Origin: Rubrobacter sp.
Lineage (GTDB): Bacteria > Actinomycetota > Rubrobacteria > Rubrobacterales > Rubrobacteraceae
Direction of reading: 5' to 3'
Length of the DNA stretch: 6,478 nucleotides
Assembly (NCBI GenBank): GCA_013815485.1
Contig: JACDGB010000061.1
Location: 1-6,478, forward strand
The notes under the pieces: generated by a model
What the model was told of the DNA's origin: nothing
Seen by the model: only the letters and a program-made list of their open reading frames with translations
Databases searched by the model: none
Part shown: positions 1-5,363 of the stretch, piece by piece
Layout: every line of letters starts with the position of its first letter
How positions within the stretch are numbered: the first letter of the stretch is position 1
Program-made: the position numbers and the translations under genes

Positions 1-11
1 GGATCCCTCTC

Positions 12-114
12 ATATGGAATCCGGTTGATGACTTCGCGTCTCATCCTATGCGGGAGTCGGGAGGTGAAAGACGACTCCCATTACAAATGGAACCCTTCAC
101 CCGGATTCTGTATC
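12..114. repeat. Interspersed repeat copy 1, with foldback ends and internal stem-loop
   Basis: This copy fills most of the space beyond the stop of the EamA gene. Its core, 87-114, matches 1124-1151 at 24 of 28 positions, and 50-61 (GCGGGAGTCGGG) is identical to 1085-1096. Inside it, 52-59 (GGGAGTCG) pairs perfectly with 72-79 (CGACTCCC) around a 12-base loop. The outer segment 12-30 is an imperfect inverted copy of 95-113: 15 of 19 positions are complementary, or 17 of 19 counting G-U pairs. The whole 102-base block could therefore fold as a long stem closed around the inner hairpin. The rest of 1-155 shows no convincing gene. Whether this is a small mobile element or a structured RNA is inference; the repetition and complementarity are directly visible. 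Confidence 0.65.
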
Positions 115-155
115 GAGCATCCCGAACGTCCATCCCATTACGGGCCACGGCGCGG

Positions 156-1046
156 CTATCCTTCGACTTCCTTCTCGCCCCGAGGCGCGCGGTTGACGAG
201 GTAGATGCCCGAGACCACGAAGGCAGTCCCAAGCAGCAGTGAAGGTTTCAAAGGCTCGTCGAGGACCACGGCCCCGATCGCGATGCCGACCAGCGGCACG
301 AAGAACACGTATGCCGCCACCCGGCTGGCCTCCCCCGCCCGCACCAACCCGAGCCACAAGACCCACGCGAGGGCCGTCCCCACGACCGCCGTGTACAGCA
401 GGCTCGCCACGAACGAAGAATTCCACGAGACATCCGCGAAGGACTCCAGGAAGAGCCCTGCGACGGTCAGGATCACGCCCCCGGCAAGGAATGACAGGGC
501 GATGGCCCACAGCATCGGGACGCGCTCCTGGGCCTTCTTGAAGTACACCGTCCCAAGCGACCAGGCGACGGCGGAGGCCGCAGCGAAGGCTATCCCGGTC
601 GCGGAAACTGCCCCGGAGAAGCCGCCGATACTCACCACGACTATCCCCAGGAAGCCGAGCAGGAGGCCGGTCAGCTTCGCCGGACCCAGAGGTTCGCCGA
701 GCAGCGGCCACGAGAGAAAGCCCGTGAGGATGGGCTGAAGGTAGATCAGGACCGCAGCCGTCCCCGATGGCAGATACGCGATGGCGACCGTCTGCAACCC
801 CAGGAACAACACCACGTTCAAGAGCGTCAGAAGCGCGTACACCGGCCAGGCACGGCGCAGATCCGGGCTGCCTCCCCACGCGAGGGCGAGGAGCGCCACC
901 ACCACGCCCCCGATAATGCCCCGCACCCCCGCGAAGAGCACCGGCGGCGCGTCCGAAAGCCCGATCTTAATGGCAGAAAACGTCGAACCCCAGAACAGAA
1001 CAAGCAGCACGAACGCCGCCACCGTAAGGTTACGGCTATCCTTCAA
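156..1046 (-). CDS. EamA/DMT-family membrane transporter
   Basis: A 296-residue integral membrane protein of the drug/metabolite transporter superfamily. Members export amino acids, metabolites or drugs, and the substrate here cannot be read from sequence. About ten membrane helices are visible, near residues 8-27, 35-57, 67-88, 94-115, 123-142, 148-168, 178-200, 211-233, 241-262 and 268-286. The two halves repeat each other, as expected for tandem EamA domains: a helix ending LQPILTGFLSWPLLGEPL at 103-120 mirrors VPLVGIAIGAVVLDEPL at 250-266. FWGSTF at 18-23 is typical of the first helix. The C-terminal tail is short and charged. The start is a TTG at 1046. An in-frame TGA lies only four codons upstream and no strong ribosome site precedes it, so the exact start is uncertain; a GTG at codon 9 is the next option. 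It lies 103 bases downstream of the aldo/keto reductase on the same strand, separated by a repeat with a strong stem-loop, so co-transcription is possible but not assured. Confidence 0.92.
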   Translation of the reverse strand: MKDSRNLTVAAFVLLVLFWGSTFSAIKIGLSDAPPVLFAGVRGIIGGVVVALLALAWGGSPDLRRAWPVYALLTLLNVVLFLGLQTVAIAYLPSGTAAVLIYLQPILTGFLSWPLLGEPLGPAKLTGLLLGFLGIVVVSIGGFSGAVSATGIAFAAASAVAWSLGTVYFKKAQERVPMLWAIALSFLAGGVILTVAGLFLESFADVSWNSSFVASLLYTAVVGTALAWVLWLGLVRAGEASRVAAYVFFVPLVGIAIGAVVLDEPLKPSLLLGTAFVVSGIYLVNRAPRGEKEVEG

Positions 1047-1084
1047 ACGCGGATCTCATGGACCACTTGCCCATCCCCGGAGCG

Positions 1085-1151
1085 GCGGGAGTCGGGGTCG
1101 TGTTTCCCCGGCTCCCGCAACGGATGCAACCCTTCGCCCGGATTCCTTATC
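1085..1151. repeat. Interspersed repeat copy 2, with 13-pair stem-loop
   Basis: This second copy lies between the aldo/keto reductase and the transporter, and its core overlaps the reductase stop codon. Bases 1085-1097 pair with 1106-1118 in a 13-pair stem (one G-U pair) closing an 8-base loop. The core at 1124-1151 matches copy 1 at 24 of 28 positions. The spacing from the GCGGGAGTCGGG block to the core is nearly the same as in copy 1 (39 against 37 bases), which argues for common descent rather than chance. No T-run follows the stem on either strand, so it is not a standard intrinsic terminator, although a stem this strong could still reduce read-through into the transporter gene or protect an mRNA end. 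The outer inverted segment seen in copy 1 is not apparent here. Confidence 0.7.
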
Positions 1152-2124
1152 AGGCGTTGGGGTAGAAGTTGCGGACCCAGCGATGGGCCTTGAGCCTGCG
1201 GACCTGATCCTCGGGCAGACCCTCGCCATCGCCGACGGCCATGTTCCGCTCGACGTTTCGGACGGAGCGCATCCCCGGAATCACGGTTGAGACCGCCGGG
1301 TTCGAGAGGATGTAACGGAGCGCGATCTCCGCCATCGCATCCTCCGTGGCGCCAAGCTCGGAGACGATGGCCCGCACCCGCTCCTGGACTTCCCGCTTCC
1401 TGTCATCCTTGAAGTATTCGTTGCGGAAATCCCCATCCTCGAACTCGGTATCGGGGGTGATCGTGCCGGTCAAAGCACCCTCGTCGAATGGCACCCGCAC
1501 GATGACGCCGACGTTGTGAGTCCGACAGAAGGGCAGAAGCTCGTCCTCCGGACTCTGGTCGAAGACGTTGTAGATGACCTGCACCGTGTCAACCAGGCCA
1601 GTCTGGATGAGCCGCAGCGCGTTCTCCGGCTGATGGTCGTTTATGGAGACGCCGAAGTTCCGGATCTTACCTTCCTGCTTCAACTCTTCGACGGCCTCCC
1701 GCCAACTTCCATCCCCGACCCACCCGTCCTGCCATACGTGAAACTGCTGCACGTCCAGAGTGTCCACGCCGAGGTTCTTCAGGCTCTCTTCCGTGCATTC
1801 GCGCACGTAGTCTCCGGGGAACGCTTCATCCGGGCTCAGACCCTCAGGCGCGGGCCAGACGCGGTTCTTCGGCGGGATCTTGGTTGCGACGCGGATGGTC
1901 TCCGTCCGGTCCCTTATAACCTGCCCAACGAGCCGCTCGCTGTGGCCGTCTCCGTAGGCGAGAGCTGTGTCTATGAAGGTCAGGCCGAGGTCAATGGCCC
2001 GGTTGAGGGCCTTCAGAGACTCGTCATCCTCGGCGCCGAGCCAGGCGTCCTTGCCGATGCCCCACGCCCCGTAGCCTATCTCCGAAACTTCGAGGCCGGT
2101 GTTGCCGAGCTGTCTATGGTTCAT
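1150..2124 (-). CDS. Aldo/keto reductase family oxidoreductase
   Basis: A 324-residue cytosolic oxidoreductase of the aldo/keto reductase superfamily. Members use NAD(P)H to reduce aldehydes or ketones in a TIM barrel; the substrate here is unknown. The N-terminus [19 protein letters not shown] at 6-24 is typical of the bacterial branch. The catalytic tetrad is complete: D52 and Y57 in [12 protein letters not shown]82 in ATK, and H129 in QFHVW. The C-terminal cofactor-binding stretch [16 protein letters not shown] spans 279-294. Length is normal for the family. I chose the ATG at 2124 because the homologous N-terminus begins there and GAAGGG lies 5 bases upstream. The open frame continues to 2508, but that extension lies antisense to the GTPase gene and has no family resemblance. 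The gene is divergent from the dynamin-like gene, and the transporter lies downstream on the same strand. Confidence 0.95.
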   Translation of the reverse strand: MNHRQLGNTGLEVSEIGYGAWGIGKDAWLGAEDDESLKALNRAIDLGLTFIDTALAYGDGHSERLVGQVIRDRTETIRVATKIPPKNRVWPAPEGLSPDEAFPGDYVRECTEESLKNLGVDTLDVQQFHVWQDGWVGDGSWREAVEELKQEGKIRNFGVSINDHQPENALRLIQTGLVDTVQVIYNVFDQSPEDELLPFCRTHNVGVIVRVPFDEGALTGTITPDTEFEDGDFRNEYFKDDRKREVQERVRAIVSELGATEDAMAEIALRYILSNPAVSTVIPGMRSVRNVERNMAVGDGEGLPEDQVRRLKAHRWVRNFYPNA

Positions 2125-2248
2125 GGTTACCCTTCGTTCGCGGAACTTGCGACCGTTTATGGTAGCACCTCCGTGGGGAAGCTCCGGCACGCGGCGTTCA
2201 TGCGGCGAGGGTAAACTGTGGGTGATCGAAACTCTGGGGAGATTAGTC
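2125..2248. promoter_or_regulatory. Divergent intergenic region with candidate -10 for the GTPase gene
   Basis: This is the only space between the aldo/keto reductase (minus) and the dynamin-like GTPase (plus), so it should hold both promoters. On the plus strand TAAACT at 2212-2217 is a plausible -10 (4 of 6 to consensus). It would start transcription near 2224 and leave GGGGAG at 2236-2241 as the ribosome site for the TTG at 2249. I see no good matching -35. On the minus strand TACCAT at 2164-2159 fits the loose TAnnnT pattern for the reductase, again with no clear -35. These sites are suggestive only. Confidence 0.3.
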
Positions 2249-3997
2249 TTGCGAATCCTGGATGAAAAGCGGCAGGCGCTGGTCGAGCGCGAGAGGAAGC
2301 TCCTGCATGGGCTCGTGGAGTTCCTGACGAACTTCGGGGCGCCGGGCGAGGACGCGGAGTTGGTTCGGCGGGCGCTGATGGACGTGGACGAGCTTTTCTT
2401 GCTCGTGATCGTGGGCGAATTCAACTCGGGCAAGAGCGCGTTCATCAATGCCCTGCTCGGGGCCGATGTCTCCGAGGAGGGCGTCACGCCGACGACGGAT
2501 AGGATCACGGTTCTGCGTCACGGCCCGGAACCAACCTCCCGTGAACGGCGCGAGGGCGTTGTGGAACGTGAGTACCCGAACGACTTCCTGCGCGAGGTCT
2601 CCATCGTGGATACTCCGGGCACCAACGCCATCATCCGCGAGCATGAAGAACTATCGCGGGGGTTCGTTCCACGCTCGGATCTCGTCTTGTTCGTCACTTC
2701 AGCCGAGCGTCCATTGACGGAGAGCGAGCGCGGTTACCTGGAGTTGATCCGGAACTGGGGCAAGAAGATAGTCCTGATCGTCAACAAAGCCGACCTCCTG
2801 AGCGGCGAGGCGAACGCGGAGAAGGTGCGCTCCTTCGTGTCGGACGGTCTGAGATCCACGCTCGGCCTCTCACCCCCGATGTTCTTCGTCTCATCCACCC
2901 TGGCCCGCAAAGCAAAGCAGGCGTCCAGCGAGATGGAGAAGAACGCTTTGCTCCCGGCGAGCGGCTTTGCCGAACTGGAACGCTACGTCTCGGACGTGCT
3001 CGATGAGGAGGGACGGGTGCGTATCAAGCTGGAGAGTCCGCTCGGCGTCGTGGAGGAACTGGCGCGGCGTTACCGGCGAACCGTCGGGGAGCGATTGGGT
3101 TTGCTGGAGGATGACTTTCGGACGGCTGAGAACGTGGAGGCGCAGCTTGGGGCTTTCGTGGAGGATTTGCGGCGGGACTTCGAGGCGCGGATGGCGGAGA
3201 TAGAGAACGCGGTGCGCGCGATGAACGAGCGAGGCGACGCCTGGTTCGAGGAGAACATCCGGCTCGGCCGTTTCCGAGAGCTTTTGCGGCGCGAGAAGGT
3301 GGAGGAGCGGTTCCGTGATGAGGTCGTCGGGGACACGGAGGAAGTCATAGACGGGCGGGTCGAGGAGCTGGTGGATTGGATCGTTGACCGCAACCTCCGT
3401 CAGTGGCGGTCCATCGTTGACTACGTGGACCGCAGGCGGCAGGCTGGCTACGACGAGCATCTCATCGGCGAGGTCGGCGACAACTTCGAGTACAACCGGG
3501 GCCGGGTCATCCGCTCCGTCGGCAAGACCGCATCTGAGGTCGTCCGCGACTACGACCGGGAGCACGAGGCGGAGAAGATAGCCCTCTCCCTCCAGGGCGC
3601 CGTCGCCCGGACGGCGGCGACCGGGATCGGGGCCGTCGGCATCGGCACGGTAGTCGTCGCGCTCGCCACGACGCGCTTCCTTGACGCGACCGGCATCGTG
3701 GCAGCCGCGATCATCGCTGGCTACGGCCTATTTATCCTCCCCAACCGCCGCCGCAAGGCCCGCCAAGAGTTCCGCGAGAAGACCGACGCCCTCAGAGAAC
3801 GCCTCGGCGATGTCGTCCGGCGACAGTTCGAGTCGGAATTGAATCGCTCCGTCGAGCGGATGCGCGAGGCCATCGCCCCGTACACCCGCTTCGTGCGCGT
3901 CGAGCACGCCCGCATGAGCGAAGCCCGCCAGACCCTCGACGGCGTTCACGAGGAAACGGCCTCGCTACGGACGGAGATCGGCGCCCCCGATTTGTAG
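2249..3997 (+). CDS. Dynamin-like large GTPase
   Basis: A GTPase of about 582 residues resembling bacterial dynamin-like proteins, which bind and remodel membranes using GTP. With the TTG start, the P-loop GEFNSGKS is at 56-63, the switch-I threonine lies in VTPTTDR (79-85), G3 is DTPG at 121-124, and G4 is NKAD at 179-182 within LIVNKADLL. After the GTPase domain come long charged helical stretches (about 260-450), then a hydrophobic hairpin at about 450-497 ending in the basic NRRRKARQ. A final coiled-coil-like region covers about 500-575. That GTPase, stalk, membrane hairpin and returning helix order is typical of the group. The start is uncertain. TTG at 2249 has GGGGAG 7 bases upstream; GTG at 2222 has only a distant GAGG. 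The ATG at 2099 lies inside the divergent reductase gene and is unlikely. Bacterial dynamins often occur as adjacent pairs, but this one stands alone with a small unknown gene downstream. Role in the cell (membrane repair, division or phage tolerance) is inference. Confidence 0.9.
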   Translation: MRILDEKRQALVERERKLLHGLVEFLTNFGAPGEDAELVRRALMDVDELFLLVIVGEFNSGKSAFINALLGADVSEEGVTPTTDRITVLRHGPEPTSRERREGVVEREYPNDFLREVSIVDTPGTNAIIREHEELSRGFVPRSDLVLFVTSAERPLTESERGYLELIRNWGKKIVLIVNKADLLSGEANAEKVRSFVSDGLRSTLGLSPPMFFVSSTLARKAKQASSEMEKNALLPASGFAELERYVSDVLDEEGRVRIKLESPLGVVEELARRYRRTVGERLGLLEDDFRTAENVEAQLGAFVEDLRRDFEARMAEIENAVRAMNERGDAWFEENIRLGRFRELLRREKVEERFRDEVVGDTEEVIDGRVEELVDWIVDRNLRQWRSIVDYVDRRRQAGYDEHLIGEVGDNFEYNRGRVIRSVGKTASEVVRDYDREHEAEKIALSLQGAVARTAATGIGAVGIGTVVVALATTRFLDATGIVAAAIIAGYGLFILPNRRRKARQEFREKTDALRERLGDVVRRQFESELNRSVERMREAIAPYTRFVRVEHARMSEARQTLDGVHEETASLRTEIGAPDL

Positions 3998-3998
3998 C

Positions 3999-4036
3999 GC
4001 GGGAGATCGGAATCATTCTTCGCCCGGATTCGTCTC
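3999..4036. repeat. Interspersed repeat copy 3, shortened, with stem-loop
   Basis: A reduced copy of the repeat begins just after the GTPase stop codon. GCGGGAG at 3999-4005 followed by TCGG resembles the left block of the other copies, and CTTCGCCCGGATTC at 4018-4031 is identical to 1132-1145. About 20 bases holding the second stem arm of the other copies are missing. Here the core itself folds: GAATC at 4010-4014 pairs with GATTC at 4027-4031, and GAGA at 4003-4006 pairs with TCTC at 4033-4036, with small bulges between and a 12-base loop. No T-run follows, so termination for the GTPase gene is possible but not typical. Confidence 0.5.
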
Positions 4037-4087
4037 TGGCGGCCTGGGATAGACTGATGGAATCCCGCAAACGGAATGGAGAAGGAT

Positions 4088-4396
4088 ATGGCGGATCGCA
4101 AGTTCAAAGAGCGCAAACTGATGGCCCTGATGGTGAACGATCTGGGCATCGTGGACATCACGGAGGCGGAGATGGTCGAGATGGAGCAGCAGGTACACAG
4201 CCTCCCGGAAGAGGAGTTGGACCAGACGCTCGCCTCGCGCCTGGAACTTCCCTACCCCGTGGATGAAGAGACGTTGGGCCTCGCGTTATCCCGTGTCGAG
4301 GAGCCGGAGCGTCCCTCGGCTGGCGAGTCCGGCGGTTTCACCGGCGCGCCCGACATGAGCCACGAGCCACGCCCCGAGGAGCGCGAGGGCCGCTGA
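4088..4396 (+). CDS. Small acidic hypothetical protein
   Basis: A 102-residue protein that I do not recognise. It begins MADRKFKERK, basic for about ten residues, and then becomes strongly acidic with helix-forming segments such as ITEAEMVEMEQQVHSLPEEELDQ. The last third is rich in Gly, Pro, Glu and Arg and is probably disordered. There is no signal peptide, membrane segment or cysteine. Codon use is GC-rich like its neighbours. I chose ATG 4088 because GGAG lies 6 bases upstream (4078-4081); an ATG at 4076 is in frame but has no good ribosome site. The gene lies 90 bases after the dynamin-like GTPase on the same strand, with a repeat between them, so it may share that transcript or have its own promoter (TAGACT at 4050-4055 is a weak -10 candidate). 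A partnership with the GTPase is speculation. Confidence 0.65.
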   Translation: MADRKFKERKLMALMVNDLGIVDITEAEMVEMEQQVHSLPEEELDQTLASRLELPYPVDEETLGLALSRVEEPERPSAGESGGFTGAPDMSHEPRPEEREGR

Positions 4397-4413
4397 CGGA
4401 TCAGGCAGCCTAG

Positions 4414-4430
4414 AAAAAGGTTCTGAAACC
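4414..4430 (-). terminator. Likely intrinsic terminator after tRNA-Phe
   Basis: Reading the minus strand just past the tRNA-Phe 3' end, GGTT-TCAG-AACC forms a 4-pair stem with a 4-base loop and is followed directly by five T residues. The stem is short, but the position 5 bases after the tRNA and the T-run fit a factor-independent terminator. It lies in the 38-base gap where the small protein gene and the tRNA converge. Confidence 0.45.
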
Positions 4431-4434
4431 GGAG

Positions 4435-4507
4435 TGGCGGGACCGGGACTCGAACCCGGGACACCATGATTTTCAGTCATGTGCTCTACCAACTGAGCTA
4501 TCCCGCC
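4435..4507 (-). tRNA. tRNA-Phe (anticodon GAA)
   Basis: A complete 73-base tRNA. The acceptor arms GGCGGGA and TCCCGCC pair at all seven positions. The D stem is GCTC/GAGC, the anticodon stem CATGA/TCATG holds the loop CTGAAAA with anticodon GAA, and the T stem CCGGG/CCCGG holds the loop TTCGAGT. The discriminator base is A. The 3' CCA is not encoded (CTC follows) and must be added enzymatically, unlike the nearby tRNA-Asp. It has its own promoter upstream and a terminator-like hairpin downstream. Confidence 0.97.
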
Positions 4508-4533
4508 GGAAGATGGGCAACGGCCCGGAGCGG

Positions 4534-4562
4534 ATTTTACGGCACGGGATGGCGGCTATCAA
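4534..4562 (-). promoter_or_regulatory. Promoter of tRNA-Phe
   Basis: On the minus strand TTGATA (4562-4557, 5 of 6 to the -35 consensus) and TAAAAT (4539-4534, 5 of 6 to the -10 consensus) are separated by exactly 17 bases. Transcription would begin about 20 bases before the mature tRNA-Phe 5' end. This is a textbook housekeeping sigma-factor arrangement, showing that the tRNA does not depend on read-through from the thioredoxin gene. Confidence 0.75.
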
Positions 4563-4564
4563 GC

Positions 4565-4590
4565 GGCCTGCCACCCGGAGCCGGGCAGCC
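4565..4590 (-). terminator. Stem-loop downstream of thioredoxin gene
   Basis: Eight bases after the thioredoxin stop, the minus strand reads GGCTGCC ... GGCAGGCC, a seven-pair stem with one bulged G. The GC-rich loop can pair further (CCCG with CGGG). No clear T-run follows, so it is a weak match to an intrinsic terminator. Its position directly between the thioredoxin gene and the -35 of the tRNA-Phe promoter nonetheless suggests a transcript end. Confidence 0.4.
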
Positions 4591-4598
4591 TCGCTAGC

Positions 4599-4937
4599 CT
4601 ACCCGGCCCTGGCGAAGCGTTCCAGGCCGAAGGCTGACTCGACCATCTCTTTGGGGAGGGCGCCGACCACGGCTTTGGGCTGTTCGCCGGGCTCGAAGAA
4701 CGCGATGGTCGGGATGCTCTGGACCTGGAAATGGCCCGCGAGCGAAGACTCGGCGTCTACGTCCACCTTCGCAACCTTCACCGAGCCCTCGTATTCCTGG
4801 GCGATCTCATCCATCACCGGCGCCACCTGCCGGCACGGCGCGCACCACTCCGCCCAGAAATCCACAATGACCGGCACCTCGGAGTTCAAGACTTCCTGCT
4901 CGAAATTATCAACCGTGACCGCAACGGGTTCAGCCAT
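4599..4937 (-). CDS. trxA: Thioredoxin
   Basis: A 112-residue cytosolic thioredoxin that reduces protein disulfides and is itself recharged by thioredoxin reductase. The fold is complete: buried D26 in VIVDFWAEWC, active site W31-C32-A33-P34-C35, conserved P40, KVDVD at 57-61, and the cis-proline P76 in QSIPTIAFF. The active site is WCAPC rather than the more common WCGPC, a variant that occurs in genuine thioredoxins. Length is normal. The ATG at 4937 is well supported by GGAGGT 5 bases upstream. The gene lies between tRNA-Asp and tRNA-Phe, all on the minus strand, with no reductase gene in the window. The symbol is given by family; the organism may carry several thioredoxins, so which paralogue this is remains open. 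Confidence 0.95.
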   Translation of the reverse strand: MAEPVAVTVDNFEQEVLNSEVPVIVDFWAEWCAPCRQVAPVMDEIAQEYEGSVKVAKVDVDAESSLAGHFQVQSIPTIAFFEPGEQPKAVVGALPKEMVESAFGLERFARAG

Positions 4938-4942
4938 GACAC

Positions 4943-4996
4943 ACCTCCAAATACGATGATAGATACTATCTGTTATTCAGTATAGCTTGGCGTCAA
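4943..4996 (-). promoter_or_regulatory. Thioredoxin leader: strong ribosome site, palindrome, promoter elements
   Basis: The 68 bases between tRNA-Asp and the thioredoxin start hold GGAGGT (4948-4943), a near-perfect ribosome site. Upstream are a 13-base palindrome GATAG-ATA-CTATC at 4958-4970, TATACT (4984-4979, 5 of 6 to a -10) and TTGACG (4996-4991, 5 of 6 to a -35). These last two are only 6 bases apart and cannot work together. TTGACG with GATAGT (4970-4965) has a long 20-base spacer and places the -10 inside the palindrome. A promoter here is likely, but the exact pair is unresolved. The palindrome could be an operator. Confidence 0.4.
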
Positions 4997-5005
4997 GAAA
5001 ACAAG

Positions 5006-5082
<77 letters not shown>

Positions 5083-5098
5083 GCGTGAAGGCCAGAAG

Positions 5099-5127
5099 AG
5101 TTTAACAAACGCTAAGTGCATCGTCCA
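5099..5127 (-). promoter_or_regulatory. Promoter of tRNA-Asp
   Basis: On the minus strand TGGACG (5127-5122, 4 of 6 to the -35) and TAAACT (5104-5099, 4 of 6 to the -10) are separated by exactly 17 bases. The start of transcription would lie near 5092, about ten bases before the mature tRNA 5' end. The recombinase remnant begins only a few bases upstream of this promoter, so the junction with foreign DNA has left the tRNA promoter intact. Confidence 0.6.
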
Positions 5128-5133
5128 TCGTAG

Positions 5134-5257
5134 CTTGGCGTCATCGAAGAGTTACTGGGGGTCCATCTTCGTCGCCATCACACTCGACACCTACTCTCAC
5201 ATGCTACCCGGCATGGGCGGGGAAGCCGCCGACGCATTGGGCGAGGCTTTGGGCTAA
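5134..5257 (+). pseudogene. Tyrosine recombinase/integrase, C-terminal remnant with frameshift
   Basis: The frame from 5171 to the TAA at 5255-5257 reads VAITLDTYSHMLPGMGGE and then AADALGEALG. This is the classic end of a phage-type tyrosine recombinase, with the catalytic tyrosine in DTYSH. Just upstream, in another frame, 5134-5160 reads LGVIEELLG, which matches the segment expected directly before GHSSVAITLDTYSH. Ten bases (5161-5170) lie where nine would be expected, so a single-base insertion separates the two frames. Nothing further upstream resembles an integrase: the arginine and histidine active-site blocks and the N-terminal DNA-binding domain are absent. It is therefore a decayed 3' end, not a working enzyme. 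The identification rests on motif recognition; the frameshift is directly visible if the family alignment is accepted. Confidence 0.75.
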
Positions 5258-5268
5258 AGGCTTACAAT

Positions 5269-5336
5269 ACGTTGCTCCATCTCGATTGGCGGACGGGGCA
5301 ACGTCTCTCTTCGATAGAGAGATCACAGCACGTTGC
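5269..5336. promoter_or_regulatory. Candidate operator region: three ACGTTGC motifs and a 7-bp palindrome
   Basis: In the leader of the 334-residue gene, ACGTTGC occurs at 5269-5275 and 5330-5336 and, inverted, as GCAACGT at 5298-5304. Overlapping the inverted copy by one base is a perfect inverted repeat with seven-base arms, TCTCTCT (5304-5310) and AGAGAGA (5316-5322), around TCGAT. No T-run follows, so it is not an obvious terminator for the recombinase remnant. The arrangement resembles a multi-site binding region for a regulator, but no regulator gene is visible. Confidence 0.35.
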
Positions 5337-5350
5337 AGCTTCGGAAATGC

Positions 5351-5356
5351 TAATCT
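5351..5356 (+). promoter_or_regulatory. Candidate -10 for a leaderless transcript
   Basis: TAATCT fits the TAnnnT form of -10 and ends exactly seven bases before the ATG at 5364, so transcription would start at or beside the start codon. No ribosome-binding sequence precedes that ATG, which agrees with leaderless translation, common in actinobacteria. TTGCAG (5333-5338) and TACACT (5356-5361) are 17 bases apart but would place the transcript start inside the coding region. Confidence 0.35.
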
Positions 5357-5363
5357 ACACTAG

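Noticed and set aside
1..44. Possible partial gene on the minus strand starting at ATG 44 and running off the window
   Set aside because: Only 14 codons are visible, codon choice is unlike the host genes, no properly spaced ribosome site precedes it, and it overlaps the repeat.
97..879. Open frame of 260 codons overlapping the transporter on the same strand
   Set aside because: It is a shifted frame of the transporter gene. The translation is Arg/Gly-rich and lacks the membrane helices clearly present in the true frame.
1036..1059. Seven-codon leader frame (ATG at 1059) overlapping the TTG start of the transporter
   Set aside because: No ribosome site and no sign of a regulatory peptide; such short frames occur by chance.
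1516..2214. Long open frame of 232 codons on the plus strand, antisense to the aldo/keto reductase
   Set aside because: The opposite strand encodes a complete reductase with its catalytic tetrad; open antisense frames are expected in GC-rich genes.
2125..2508. N-terminal extension of the reductase frame up to 2508
   Set aside because: The family N-terminus begins at 2124 with a ribosome site; the extension is antisense to the GTPase domain and Ser/Arg-rich.
2891..3565. Open frame of 224 codons on the minus strand inside the GTPase gene
   Set aside because: It mirrors the GTPase coding frame, has no recognisable domain and is a codon-bias shadow.
12..4036. The recurring core as a CRISPR array
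   Set aside because: The copies are about 1 and 3 kb apart, imperfect, and separated by genes rather than by spacers.
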